Shown here piece by piece: positions 24,201 to 35,944 of a stretch of DNA of 64,000 nucleotides; the first letter of the stretch is position 1; the number at the start of each line of letters is the position of its first letter. The position numbers and the translations under genes were made by a program. Below the pieces are notes generated by a model. It did not search any database and was not told the DNA's origin. It worked only from the letters and a program-made list of their open reading frames with translations. Location: positions 434,001 through 498,000 of the forward strand of contig CM121341.1 in the NCBI GenBank assembly GCA_051530055.1. Reading direction: 5' to 3'. Source of the stretch: Neoechinorhynchus agilis (Eukaryota > Acanthocephala).

Positions 24201-26547
24201 GCCGGTCGTCTTTTGATTGATATTTTTTATATACACGGCCGAATGGACACACAGTCCACCGATTTCGGTCTGGAAGTGCTGATCTGCGCTCAATGTCCCA
24301 GGACCGGACGATTATAAGTTTGTAAATCCCGCCGGATTCTAGGATACCTCCCGAGGACGCGGGACTCATCATTGAGTTTCCTCTTCCCTTCAGCAGTATT
24401 TCGTCCCCTTTGATGTGCATCATTGGCGGTTACGGATTCCAATCCGTTGACCCTTAACTGGAATTTGGAGCATTAGTCAACTTGACCACCTCGGCAAAAC
24501 TTCGGAATGTACAAACTTCGCCACTTTAGCCTGAATAAGCTTTCCAATTTTTAGAATTTTTTTATAAATGTGTCAGCCGGTCGTCTTTTGATTGATATTT
24601 TTTATATACACGGCCGAATGGACACACAGTCCACCGATTTCGGTCTGGAAGTGCTGATCTGCGCTCAATGTCCCAAGACCGGACGATTATAAGTTTGTAA
24701 ATCCCGCCGGATTCTAGGATACCTCCCGAGGACGCGGGACTCATCATTGAGTTTCCTCTTCCCTTCAGCAGTATTTCGTCCCCTTTGATGTGCATCATTG
24801 GCGGTTACGGATTCCAATCCGTTGACCCTTTACTGGAATTTGGAGCATTAGTCAACTTGACCACCTCGGCAAAACTTCGGAATGTACAAACTTCGCCACT
24901 TTAGCCTGAATAAGCTTTCCAATTTTTAGAATTTTTTATAAATGTGGTTCAGCCGGTCGTCTTTTGATTGATATTTTTTATATACACGGCCGAATGGACA
25001 CACAGTCCACCGATTTCGGTCTGGAAGCGCTGATCTGCGCTCAATGCACCAAGACCGGACGATTATAAGTTTGTAAATCCCGCCGGATTCTAGGATACCT
25101 CCCGAGGACGCGGGACTCATCCTCTTCCCTTCAGCAGTATTTCGTCCCCTTTGATGTGCATCATTGGCGGTTACGGATTCCAATCCGTTGACCCTTAACT
25201 GGAATTTGGAGCATTAGTCAACTTGACCACCTCGGCAAAACTTCGGAATGTACAAACTTCGCCACTTTAGCCTGAATAAGCTTTCCAATTTTTAGAATTT
25301 TTTATAAATGTGGTTCAGCCGGTCGTCTTTTGATTGATATTTTTTATATACACGGCCGAATGGACACACAGTCCACCGATTTCGGTCTGGAAGTGCTGAT
25401 CTGCGCTCAATGTCCCAGGACCGGACGATTATAAGTTTGTAAATCCCGCCGGATTCTAGGATACCTCCCGAGGACGCGGGACTCATCATTGAGTTTCCTC
25501 TTCCCTTCAGCAGTATTTCGTCCCCTTTGATGTGCATCATTGGCGGTTACGGATTCCAATCCGTTGACCCTTAACTGGAATTTGGAGCATTAGTCAACTT
25601 GACCACCTCGGCAAAACTTCGGAATGTACAAACTTCGCCACTTTAGCCTGAATAAGCTTTCCAATTTTTAGAATTTTTTATAAATGTGGTTCAGCCGGTC
25701 GTCTTTTGATTGATATTTTTTATATACACGGCCGAATGGACACAGTCCACCGATTTCTCTGGAAGTGCTGATCTGCGCTCAATGCCCAGGACCGGACGAT
25801 TATAAGTTTGTAAATCCCGCCGGATTCTAGGATACCTCCCGAGGACGCGGGACTCATCATTGAGTTTCCTCTTCCCTTCAGCAGTATTTCGTCCCCTTTG
25901 ATGTGCATCATTGGCGGTTACGGATTCAATCCGTTGACCCTTAACTGGAATTTGGAGCATTAGTCAACTTGACCACCTCGGCAAAACTTCGGAATGTACA
26001 AACTTCGCCACTTTGCCTGAATAAGCTTTCCAATTTTTAGAATTTTTTATAAATGTGGTTCAGCCGGTCGTCTTTTGATTGATATTTTTTATATACACGG
26101 CCGAATGGACACACAGTCCACCGATTTCGGTCTGGAAGCGCTGATCTGCGCTCAATGTCCCAGGACCGGACGATTATAAGTTTGTAAATCCCGCCGGATT
26201 CTAGGATACCTCCCGAGGACGCGGGACTCATCATTGAGTTTCCTCTTCCCTTCAGCGGTATTTCGTCCCCTTTGATGTGCATCATTGGCGGTTACGGATT
26301 CCAATCCGTTGACCCTTAACTGGAATTTGGAGCATTAGTCAACTTGACCACCTCGGCAAAACTTCGGAATGTACAAACTTCGCCACTTTAGCCTGAATAA
26401 GCTTTCCAATTTTTAGAATTTTTTATAAATGTGGTAGAGCCGGTCGTCTTTTGATTGATATTTTTTATATACACGGCCGAATGGACACACAGTCCACCGA
26501 TTTCGGTCTGGGAAGCGCTGGTCTGCGCTCAATGCACCAAGACCGTC
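21240..26547. repeat. Tandem satellite, period about 374 bp (satellite D)
   Basis: About 14 head-to-tail monomers of roughly 370-376 bp. Most preserve an 82-codon minus-strand frame starting MMHIKGDE. Several copies (about 22.8, 23.6 and 25.75 kb) break it with deletions, and the period is not a multiple of three, so a protein-coding role is doubtful. Each monomer has a TATATAAAAAAT stretch on the minus strand and a strong hairpin (TCCCG pairing with CGGGA). Next to it is TGATGAGTC followed by GGTATCCT, which resembles the hammerhead-like core of satellite A. The right end breaks off at about 26547 inside a monomer. Confidence 0.97.
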
Positions 26548-27480
26548 CCGTACACCCGAGTCAAGGCTACCAACTTTGGACCCCGGATACATCCATTTTT
26601 GGATTCTTGAGAAGGATGCTGAGGCCTTGAAAATTCGCAATGGAGATTTCAATAATAAAGGTGGAGTGTGTGACAATTCGCCATTGAGAATACACATCCA
26701 CTCGAACGAACAATTGGATGGAATTAAATGGTTTTATTGACTTCTATAATAATGGTGAAGGATGGACTATAAAATGAAGGGTAAGGTCTTGTTGGTATTA
26801 AGTTTTAAAACAGCTTCAAAGTCAAATTTAAGAATTTGATTTTAATACTAGAAACAAACCACAATTATGCATTGATAGATAAAAATGTGTTTATCATTTA
26901 TAGGGCTAAAAGGATACTTGTCGCAAAAAATATCCTTGTAGCTTTGGAGGTAAATTTGACTCTTTTTCACAATTCCAAATATGCTGAATCTTTATTTGAA
27001 AATGCAAAGATAACCTGAGTGTAGAGATTTTTAATTTCGAGACATAAAAAATGTCGAATTTAAGTTAGCGATTGATTATCATGCTCATTGAAGAAAAAGT
27101 AGATTGCAAACTGCAATGAAGTTGTCGAATTATGAATTTGGTGTGTACCATTAAAAGCTTGACGACGTCGAGGATTAATCATCGATAAATTAATAATCGT
27201 GAATTTGATACGCATTCTTATTTCATGGTTTGATTGACAATTGCGATCGGAATTGTGTTGACCTCACCGCCTTTTCGAGTATTCAAATTTTGTTGATTCC
27301 TCTCCGTGGAAATGCCTCAACACAGTCGAACGCGTCTACTCATCGTTGTTCCATCGGTTTGGCAGAAAGAAATAAGTAGAAAATAGTGTCCTTGGGCGCC
27401 TTTTACTAGCTAGAAACAATTTCTTTTTTCCGAGTGTTGAGTGATTGATTCCGTGTTTTAGAACGGACGCGATTGTTCCA
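26548..27480. other. Intergenic region upstream of the SLC7 gene
   Basis: About 930 bp of AT-rich DNA with no recognised gene. A 60-codon plus-strand frame at 26836 looks like chance. TTTTAG just upstream of 27460 could be an acceptor for a 5' UTR exon of the downstream transporter gene. Confidence 0.4.
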
Positions 27481-29323
27481 ATGGAAGACGGTCAATTCAT
27501 AGGGATAGATGTTGAGGATCAGAATGAAGGGAAACAAACCGGTCCGGTTATCGCCCTGAAGAAAGAACTCGGCCTAATGCATGGCGTCTCAGTTATTGTC
27601 AGCTCTATGATTGGTAGCGGAATATTTATCACACCCGGTGAAGTCCTTAGACTTTGTGGATCGATTCCTGCTGCGATTCTTGTATGGTTAATATCGGGAT
27701 TGCTAGCCATTTGTGGAGCATTGATGTACGCTGAATTGGGTGCAATGATGCCACGAGGAGGAGGCGATTATGAGTACCTTTTGAGAATATTCGGAGGTCC
27801 AATGGCGTTCATGTTCGCGTGGACAAGAATCGTATTGGCTGCTCCATCATCATTAGCAGCCGGAGCATTGGCTTTTGGGAATTATCTTATTCTTTCCATA
27901 TCTCCCTGTACTGTCCAACAGGCACCAAGATTCCTTTTAGCCGTGCTTGCATTAATGGGGTTCACTTATTTAAACTGCCGGAGTGTAAAGTGGGCGTCGA
28001 GAGTACAAATCGTATTCGCACTCGGGAAAGGAATGGCTTTAATTGGGATTCTAATAGCCGGAATATATGCATTCTGTATCGGTGGAGCGAGGTTTTATGC
28101 AGATGGATTTAGAGGAACCTCAACAAAACCTCTGGATATTATTCTTTCCTTCTATAGTGCCATATTTGCTTATACGGGATGGTGAGCTCTAACGCTGACT
28201 CTTTTATACAAATAAACGCACACCATAATTTAGGAATTTTCTGAATTTTGTAGTCGAGGAACTAAAGAATCCAGAAAAGTGAGTTTCCTTCAAATCTATG
28301 CATTTAAAATTCTATCTTTTAAGGGATCTACCACGTTCGATTACTATTGGTCTTGGCACCGTAACAACCCTTTAAACCGCGTTTTCTCATTTCTGGAGCT
28401 TACTAAATGAGAATTCGCAAAATACGTCTTAACGAACGTCGCCTATTTTGCGATGATCCCCATTGAACAGGCTGTAGCTTCACCGGCACTCGCTGTGGTA
28501 CGTATTTTTTGAATTCCGTTTATGTCGGTTAATGCTTTGGTTCTTAAAGACGGCACTCGGTGCTCTTTACGCCCCTCTTGGAAAACTCATCTCTGTGTTG
28601 GTTTCCTTGTCGGTCTTTGGATATCTGAACAGTGCGTTATTCGCATCCACGAGGTTCGGCTCCTTTTCGAATCACAAACTTCTTTACCGATCACTAAAAA
28701 CAGAGTTGGATTCAGTGCCGCCAGAAACGGACACATGCCAATCGTAATGGCGTACATTAATGTTCAACATGTCACGCCTATGGTTTCCGTTATTGTCCTA
28801 GTAAGTCTTCTTATAAAAACCCGACTAAATGGAGCGAACTAGGCGCTCTTTACTGTCGTTTACATCTCAATTGGATCGTTAACCTTTATCATAAATATGA
28901 ACTCCTTCAGCGAAACTTTCTTTTATTGTATTACATCCATAGCGTTTTTCTATCTGAGATGGAAAACTCGAGGTAGAAAGAGCGATCGAAAGGTTTGTAT
29001 CAAGTATTTGCTCTTTTGACAATATCATTCTTAACAGGTCAACATAATATTCCCGATTATATTTTTCGTCGGAATGGTCCTGATCACTGTCCTTTCGTTG
29101 ATACGCGAACCTATCGCTTGTGCGGGCGGACTTGGCTTGATTCTCGGAGGACTCATATTCTACTTTGTATTTTGCGTCCTTGTTCAACCTACAAACATTA
29201 GAATGATGGCAGGTGAGTTCCATTGCCTTCGCTATTTGTTATTTCAAGTGCTGAATTGCAGATAAAGTCGTTTTAGTCATCCAGAAAGCGTCATATTCGA
29301 TTTTCCAACAAGGTGATTCATAA
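27481..29323 (+). CDS. SLC7-family (LAT-type) amino-acid transporter light chain
   Basis: Membrane amino-acid exchanger of the APC superfamily. Animal relatives work as the light chain of a heterodimer. Exons in phase: 27481-28181, 28234-28278, 28324-28349, 28412-28497, 28550-28653, 28704-28800, 28843-28992, 29038-29212 and 29262-29323 (481 residues, the usual size). TM1 carries the substrate-binding GSGIFITPGEVL. TM3 begins with the MPRGGGDYEY motif. Later segments KNPEKDLPRSI, YVLTNVAYF, FASTR, ARNGHMP and GGLIFYFVFCVLVQP match the family in order. About twelve hydrophobic stretches are expected. The ATG at 27481 is the first in frame; a TTG 36 nt earlier is not a credible start. The intron 28350-28411 is a phase-consistent guess: direct reading there hits a TAA at 28373, and the splice would drop about four residues compared with relatives. 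Confidence 0.93.
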
Positions 29324-29884
29324 ACAAAATAAAAAAAATGGGTTTCTCATTTACGATTGCCGTGCACCGCGTAAAGTGATGGATTTTCAAAAAACCAGCA
29401 CACCGATATTGTCGCATCTTCAGGAAAAGACGGACAATAAACGATATTTTGATTAGTATTACAATCTTAAGCGAAATATTGAGGTGTAGTTGTCTTGTCT
29501 TCACCATTAGAAATCGTAGTTTATATGAAAAAGCGCGATTTTTAATTTACAGTAGCATTGAATTGCGAACCGTAATAGATACAGGAGGGATTTGATGTCA
29601 ATGACATATTAAGCACTTTGAACTAAATCCTATACGAATTCATTAGTCAATTTTAGGCTTAAATCAAAATAGATTTCAGGTGCTACTATTGAATTTCAAC
29701 CTCGCAAAAAAAAGAGTGTTAGACGTTCAAGGTGAAAAGGTTCGTCGCAAAATCCTTGAAGGTGCGTGATAAACATTGTGAATTTTAACTATAAATGGGA
29801 ATTCAAACTGCTTATTATTTGAGACAAACGTTGAAAATTCAGAAACCATCTCTTTAATTTCTCGGAATTTAATAGATTTGCTGC
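29324..29884. other. 3' flank of the SLC7 gene, nothing recognised
   Basis: AT-rich, with short chance frames only. Presumably 3' UTR and intergenic DNA. Confidence 0.4.
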
Positions 29885-30010
29885 AATCCGATAAGTTTGG
29901 CTCTGCAACGGGAGGGGACGCTGCATCCGTCATTTCGACCATTACACCATGAACGGCGGCTGAGTAATCCAGAGCGGTGGCATGAATGTTTGTAGGAAAT
30001 ACATGTTTAA
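29885..30010 (+). mobile_element. LINE family 1 3'-terminal scrap
   Basis: About 120 bp closely resembles the 3' end of the family 1 element in the inverted duplication (near 35165-35260): GCAACGGGAGGG, GCTGCATCC, GACCATTACA, GGCGGCTGAG and ATCCAGAGCGGTG recur in the same order. It is the most 5'-truncated copy seen. A minus-strand frame of 108 codons that overlaps it is a shadow. Confidence 0.75.
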
Positions 30011-30141
30011 TCAAATTTAAACTTGATATTAAAACGATTTTATATTTAAACATTCACTAGAAATTCTACTCTTCGCAACAGACGATGAAGGTCAATCCAT
30101 ATCGTGTTTTCCTCGTCCCTAATTTCTCCATTTGAAGTCTA

Positions 30142-30212
30142 TGTGTGAGTTTGCTATTTAGATCTTCACCCGGTAGAGAAAGTTTTATTAAAGACTTTTT
30201 TGAACCTCGTTG
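30142..30212 (+). repeat. Isolated diverged relative of satellite C
   Basis: About 70 bp that align with the central part of the 126-bp monomer: TTTAGATCTTCACCCGGTAGA corresponds to TTTAGGTCTTCACCCGGTAAA, followed by a similar TTTATTAAAGAC and GAACCT. There is one copy only, about 10 kb from the array. Confidence 0.65.
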
Positions 30213-31494
30213 GGTTCCTGCTCTTTTTTACGTTGACGTTATGTGTTAAGGGAAAGTTTGTAAAATCGTTGATCGTTCGCATCCGGTTTCTGATCTTTAT
30301 TTTTTTAATTTTCTCCTTAATTAAGCGCCGGTGTTATTGTGCTCACTCACCAAAATCAAAGTTTGATCATTATTGATCGCGTGGCTTGTTTGCACATCGT
30401 TCAGAGCGATATTAGACGCTACAGTCCTCTGCATATTGGACTGATTGTAGACCTTGTAGGCCACAGCTCTCTTTTTGGATTCGTCTCGTCTGAAACTTCT
30501 TCAAATATCTATTTTTCTTATCACCAAGCTAAATATATATAAATGAACAACTTCTTTGCAGCTCTCTTTTCTGTTTCTTGGTATTTTCGAGAAATGAGAT
30601 TCCCAATCGTCATGAAGGGTCCAAAATAAAATGGGCATTTTATTGGAAGACCGCTGTTCCTGATTGTTTGCGAGATTTTGTATCGCTAACCGTTGGTCCT
30701 TGGGTCTATTTCCAGCAATCTAATTCGCATTTCCATTCGGGTTCACAGTCTTTTCGTTCAAAAAGGTGTTTCTCGCGTTGTTCACTTCCTGACGCGGTGC
30801 AAAAACGAACGTTTTAACCGCTGGAGCTCGTCCCTAGGCAGTTCATCGTCTGCGCAGTCTCTGAAGATTCCTATTTTAGTGTTCCTGTTATGGGCACTAT
30901 GTTTAGATATATGTAGTTGATCGTTTCAGTGAGTTTCATGTATTATGATGTGATCACTCATTTCGCGTTCTTTGAATCAATACATCTAGAAACGGTAATC
31001 TTCCATTCGGGTCAGGCCCATCCATAGTGAATTTTATTTGATGATGTTGCCGATTGAGATGTTCCATTTCGATAGTTGACACTGTCTTCATCACCAGGCA
31101 AAAACATGAAAATGTAGTACAAGGCAACTGCTGGTTAGCAGCATACTTTTGTCTAAAAGTCGCAGTCTTCTCGTAAAGAATATAACCTTCTTTTGGAATT
31201 TCAGGAATCGAACATCTGATTAGAGTACTATCACCTTAGCGAAATAGCAGTAGAAGCTATCAACTAATAATAACACGTTTTATTATTGATCAAAGTGAAG
31301 GAAACATGGACCTCTGGATCGTTCCTTGAATGTAGTTGTTTATTCTTGGGTGCGTGACGGTTTCCGCCGGGAGGGAAAGTTAGTGGTCATTGGTGTAGGT
31401 CAGATTGCTAGGTTGATCTATCCTCCGGTTCATTTCGGGTTATGATATCCAAAAAGATTAGGCAATGTGGAGAAAGGAACGGAGGCAGAGGGAG
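30213..31494. other. Region without a recognised gene
   Basis: Several plus-strand frames of 67-79 codons (30339, 30578, 30693) have no recognised motif. The sequence may contain exons of an unrecognised gene but gives no clear splice pattern. Confidence 0.3.
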
Positions 31495-31615
31495 GTGCGA
31501 GTAACCGTGACACCGCCCGGTCTATGGTGACCATCGAGTCGGCAAGGATAGCTCGGGCACGACTAAGAGCATTGCGTTCACTTCGGCGTGTCGTGAGTAC
31601 CTTCCGCCGAAATAT
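31495..31615 (-). mobile_element. LINE family 1 scrap
   Basis: About 110 bp match the element at 47640-47770 in order: GTGACACCG, CCGGTCTA, ATCGAGTCGGCAA, ACGACTAAGA and TTCACTTCGGCGTGTCGTGAG. It corresponds to part of the cysteine/histidine-rich C-terminal region of the RT protein on the minus strand. It is heavily truncated on both sides. Confidence 0.75.
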
Positions 31616-32127
31616 CTCGGATTTAATATAATTCCTTCAATTTTTAATCTTCAAATTCTGGTTTACCTCCAAAGACCATTGACAATGTTCCTCAAATGCC
31701 AATCACGACATCACCAATACAAAATGAAATTCAATTTCAGGGGAATATCGAGCGCGTTCTTCGACTGAATCGAGAATAAATTACAGTTGTCGCGGACGAA
31801 TCTCTTCTTGTTCCCTAGATTAATGTTTTTCCGCTTCCGATGTTTCTGAAGGATCTACAAAAAATTACTCAATACCTTTCAACAGCATGCGCGCTATATC
31901 GCATAAACTCAAATCGGTCGATTGCTGGATGGGTTTCTTTGACCGCCTCTTAAATAACTGAGCAGTATTCAAAATATTTTTCCACGCGAGCTTCGTAACC
32001 AGTTCATTCCTCTTTTGCCGTAACAAAACTTTGGAATCCAGTAATCTATATCATGGTATCCGTTTTCCCACTTATCTTTTCCAACAACACTCTCATTAGC
32101 TGCTGTTGGTTGATTAGGACCTCTTCA
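31616..32127. other. Region without a recognised gene
   Basis: About 500 bp. Upstream exons of the gene that follows may lie here, but none could be defined. Confidence 0.3.
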
Positions 32128-33021
32128 ATGGTACTCAATCTCTTACGACGTTCATCGTCGCCTGATGGCATGATTGACATACGAACTCATATTTCTAATA
32201 ATCAAAACGGCCTCGCATCCATAACCTACGACATAGACTACTCTTCGAGCCAAGGAGAAAAACCACTTGGTATGTTCTAGATAACAAAACTTAGAAGGCT
32301 CATTGCTCGCGTATGTCATTGTATTTTATCTGACGGTTTTTCCCGCTTATACAGAGGTTGGTCTCGTACAGGTCAAAGGATAGATAACGGGGAAGATTTG
32401 TCAGAGAAAGGCTGACTAAGACCTTCTGATATCAGTATTTTGCTATCGGTCACTAGTAACGAAATAATATTGACAATCTTACCTATATTATCGATTTTCA
32501 TGCATAATGGCAAGTACTAGATTGTATGAAGACTCTCTGAGGATTGTTGCTTTATTTTATTTAGAGGGAGAACGCCAAGAATATCAAGTTTCTACAAATG
32601 GCGTAGTGGATGGAGACGAAATTGAAATTTCGGACTCCATGGTACACAGGTAACACTTTAGTTGAAGCTCTAGAAAATTTGGATGTAGTCGTTCACCACA
32701 TCCGGTCGGAGGGATGCTCGTTCAAATGGAAGCATTAAAATATGTTGAAACTCTTTTTTCGCCGCCTTCCATTGGCGAATTTAATGCAGCGGGAGCTCTT
32801 ACAGATAGTTTCACCAGCATCGTTCATACTCGAACACAGGATTGCATATGGACATTAAGGATTTATCCGATTAAGGTACTTTATAAGTTTATCCTTATAT
32901 CCCTCTCAACGGAAGTAAAGTCCTCGAAGGACGTGTCCAACGGAGGATTCAACGTCCGGAAGGTGATCCTCCAATAGAAGTCGTCAAATTTGATGCCACA
33001 CTCTTTGAGCATTTTATTTAA
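32128..33021 (+). CDS. Unrecognised multi-exon protein
   Basis: Three exons join in phase with good GT-AG sites: 32128-32269, 32565-32649 and 32689-32875. The 39-nt intron between the last two is typical of this genome. The encoded segment includes MIDIRTHISNNQNG, YDIDYSSSQGEKPL, GVVDGDEIEISDSMV and PVGGMLVQMEALKYVE. A further open stretch, PLNGSKVLEGRVQ to DATLFEHFI with a stop at 33019-33021, is in another frame and may be the last exon; its acceptor is not resolved. Upstream exons are possible and the ATG at 32128 is only a candidate. I do not recognise the family. The splice phases are the main support for a real gene. Confidence 0.55.
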
Positions 33022-33134
33022 TAGTTCCTTCCGTCTATGGTTCATATGTGAAACTTGTTGGAGAATAATCACTTAATGCTATAGTGGCATAGTCGATGAT
33101 TTCTTATTGGTATTAATATTGGAAATATTTCCTA

Positions 33135-33714
33135 ATGAGAAATTTTTCCTTTGGAGCGGGGCGTTGTACGAAACGAGCATATGGATCTTTTGGGAGAAGG
33201 GTCGAAGATGCCAAAACCGGGAAACACTTACTCAATTATGGAGAACGAAAACATGCCTTCTCAGGGTCAATAATCTGCAGCTACACTGTACTAGGCTCCG
33301 TCAAAAGTCCGCCTATACCGTCAGGCGAATCCGGAGTTTTTCCAGCAAAAGGTGGAAATAAACTATTCTCGGATTTCGCAGAGCCACTTTTATCTGTAAG
33401 CAGGGCGCGCGACATTGTTTTCATATTAAGATGAGATGGCCTTTTGTAACTTTGAAATTTGAGCGGGCGTCCTGTCTTGTATGGGAGGAGATGGAATTTC
33501 GAAACTTCCGCTACTACATGGGTGCTTCGATCGGAGTATTTGTAGCGTCTCGCTGTCTCCTTTTGCGAAACTGTCGGAGGATGACAATAACCGAACAGCC
33601 CCCTGCGAACATCTCCGTCCGCAAGCTTCGAAGAGACACGTTCAGTCAGTTATCGCTTTGAAAAACGGCAGCGAAACTCTTCCAAGTGTATTGATCAAAT
33701 TAATAACGGTGTAA
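33135..33714 (+). CDS. Possible gene, two plus-strand frames, unrecognised
   Basis: Two consecutive frames of good length, 33135-33434 (99 codons, starts MRNFSFGAGR) and 33481-33714 (77 codons, starts MGGDGISKLP), look like exons of one protein, although no clean intron joins them. The composition is protein-like (KTGKHLLNYGERKHAF, SVSRARDIVFI) but matches no family I know. The last nine codons and the 3' flank are included in a direct duplication (33685-33848 and 33932-34095). It may instead be the 3' part of the preceding gene, or chance. Confidence 0.33.
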
Positions 33715-34095
33715 AAAACCTTTTAACACGAGATCTGAGACGATTGATAAAAAAGTTAAATTCTACCTATAAATGCACTTGATGAAATTTGCAATATTAG
33801 CGAATTAAATACCAATAAAAATATCTCTTTCGAAACGTTGAAAAATTCAAACCTAAAAAACCTCCGTTAATTATTAGGTTTTCACGACTTCTCAACAAAA
33901 AAATCCACCAGACTTTAATCAAATAATTAAAAGTGTATTGATCAAATCAATAACGGTGTAAAGCACCTTTCAACTCGAGATCTGAGACGATTGATAAAAA
34001 AGTTAAATTCTACCTATAAATGCACTTGATGAAACTTGCAATATTAGCAAATTAAATGCCAATAAAAATATCTCTTTCGAAACGTTGAAAAATTC
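33685..34095. repeat. Direct duplication, two 164-bp copies
   Basis: Copies at 33685-33848 and 33932-34095 are the same length and about 93-95 percent identical by eye, separated by 83 bp. Copy 1 includes the last nine codons of the preceding frame; copy 2 repeats them with one change. Confidence 0.9.
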
Positions 34096-34354
34096 TCTCC
34101 CTTTACTCACATTTACACTACTCGCCGTCCCTAAATTTTCCATCCTTCAGTTCCTCGCAAAAATCTCTACCTCCCATCTTTCTTCGCTCAATTCCCCAAA
34201 TGCGAATTGATTCAGAGGAAGGAGCGGAAAACAACAACTACCTGTTTGAACGCGACGAACGTCGAAGATGTTTAGACGAGACTGTGTAGGCCTGCCAAGA
34301 GAAAGTTTTATATACTCAGCTATTGAACGAATCCTGGCGCCACGTCTCCTTTCC
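34096..34354. other. Spacer before the inverted duplication
   Basis: About 260 bp with no recognised feature. It ends at the outer breakpoint of the left arm, where similarity to the right arm stops abruptly. Confidence 0.4.
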
Positions 34355-35944
34355 TGCGTCGTTCGGCGATTTGGTTACCCGAAAAGCAGTAATATTTTTC
34401 TGTCGGTTGGTGAGGATTACAGGTAGAATGACGGATTCGTGGAGGCTGTTAGTCTTTTTTATGAACATTCCGACAACGAGCAGGTACCCATTAATGGTCA
34501 CAAACAATAAGTTTGGTACTCACTTTTAATGGCGAGAATTCATAACTCTTTAATTTCAGATTCTGGCAGTCTCGGCTGGAGAATCGAGTGTATTGCTCGA
34601 CGCTCTCTCCCGGTGGCTTTTGTGAGTGCCTTTCTCGCCAACGAGAGAGGATCGCGGTGTCCCTTAGACTTGGGATACCGACATCCCATCGCTACCGTTG
34701 CGGAGCCACCGTGGAGCGATCGGGATGCCATGGTCTCGTCTGTCAGCTATCAAGCGGAATGTACTCACGAAGAAGTGAACGAAATTCTTATTCGTGCCCT
34801 GAATATTGAGAATGTGTCCAGCATCCTTGAGCCGGGCACTCCTTTCCGAGTCTATGGTCGTAGACCGGACGGTGCCACAATGCTTCGGTTGCGAGGGGAG
34901 GCAAATGGCTTCACATCGTAGCCAGCAACATAAAATTCGCCACTGTTAAAATAGGGGGAGCAACAACCGCCGCTGATGAGCGCAAAAAGACAAAATACAG
35001 GGACCTGGGTCGAAATCATTATTTCGTTTCCGTTGCTGTCGAGACACTCGGGTCCTTGTGTACCACGGAGCAGGACCTGATCAATCAATTGTCGAAGCGA
35101 CATTGACAAATCACTGAAAATTCGAGAACAGGAGCATTCCTTCTGCAAAACATAAGCCTGGATGTGCAACGGGAGGGAGTAACGCTGCATCCATCCTATT
35201 GACCATTACATCAGGACGGCAGCTGAGTTATCCAGAGCGGTGACATTAATGTTTGTAAATGCTTTTTTGTCCTTGTTCAAAAAGTTAAAGTAAATGAACT
35301 ATCAAATATTAAAATATATTCATTATGGGCAATGCCTAAAATACGAAATAAAAGGACTATTCATGCTTTAACCAGCAAAAAATAGCCTGTATCCTATCAG
35401 CTAAAATATAAAAAGCGTGGCAAAATACACTCATTTGTGTATCTTAAAGGTATTATTTACCATGCGTGGGTTACCTACAAAAATTCTAAGTATGGAGATC
35501 ATTCTTTGTCGACATGGTTCTTTATACCTGAATCAATAAATTCTCCATCGACAAAAACACTAATTTTTACACTCATCATAAGCGAAAACTAAACATTTTT
35601 ATCGGTTTTATTTTGCCATGAATATTATTATGATTCACGCGCAATCCCCAAGAAATAGTCTTGGTCGAAACTGAGATCTTTTCCTACTAAATCAACTTCA
35701 TCCGCCGTTTGACAACTGCCAACCTCGTTTTCAATACAAAATTTATCATTAAGAAGGTACTCTGTTTTGTTTGTCATCTTTTGAGCAATCGGTGTTTCAC
35801 TGTTCAACAAACTGTCGATCGTAATTTTCAACACATTTCGATTTATTCCCATCACAGAAACCAAATTGTCCTCGGATATAATGCAGTTTTCGCAAAGTGC
35901 CTTGAATACGGCCATTTGAAGAAATGTTAAGCGGATTTTGTGAC
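34355..35944 (+). repeat. Left arm of a large inverted duplication
   Basis: This 1590-bp arm is the reverse complement of 40516-42105. Paired positions add up to 76460 across the whole length, so there is no net indel, and the translated parts differ by one residue. It contains, from outside in, a LINE family 1 relic, AT-rich 3' flank and the last third of the cullin-like gene's final exon. Confidence 0.97.
34529..35260 (+). mobile_element. LINE family 1 3' end (left-arm copy)
   Basis: Fragments of the RT C-terminal region lie in shifting frames: DLGYRHPIATVAEPP and RRPDGATMLRLRGEA in one frame, then KTKYRDLGRNHYF, VAVETLGS and FLLQNISLDVQR in another. A short 3' UTR follows, with GGCAGCTGAGTTATCCAGAGCGGTG split by small changes in other copies. 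Stops and frameshifts make it dead. The overlapping 112-codon minus-strand frame is a shadow. Confidence 0.8.

Noticed and set aside
29727-30053. 108-codon minus-strand frame
   Set aside because: It overlaps the LINE family 1 3' end on the plus strand and has no similarity of its own.
34965-34985. CTGATGAG at 34971 as another hammerhead core
   Set aside because: It lies in the LINE coding relic (ADERKK), and no GAAA follows at hammerhead spacing with a possible stem II.
34852-35190. 112-codon minus-strand frame duplicated at 41270-41608
   Set aside because: It is the antisense of the LINE family 1 C-terminal region; the duplication is due to the inverted repeat.
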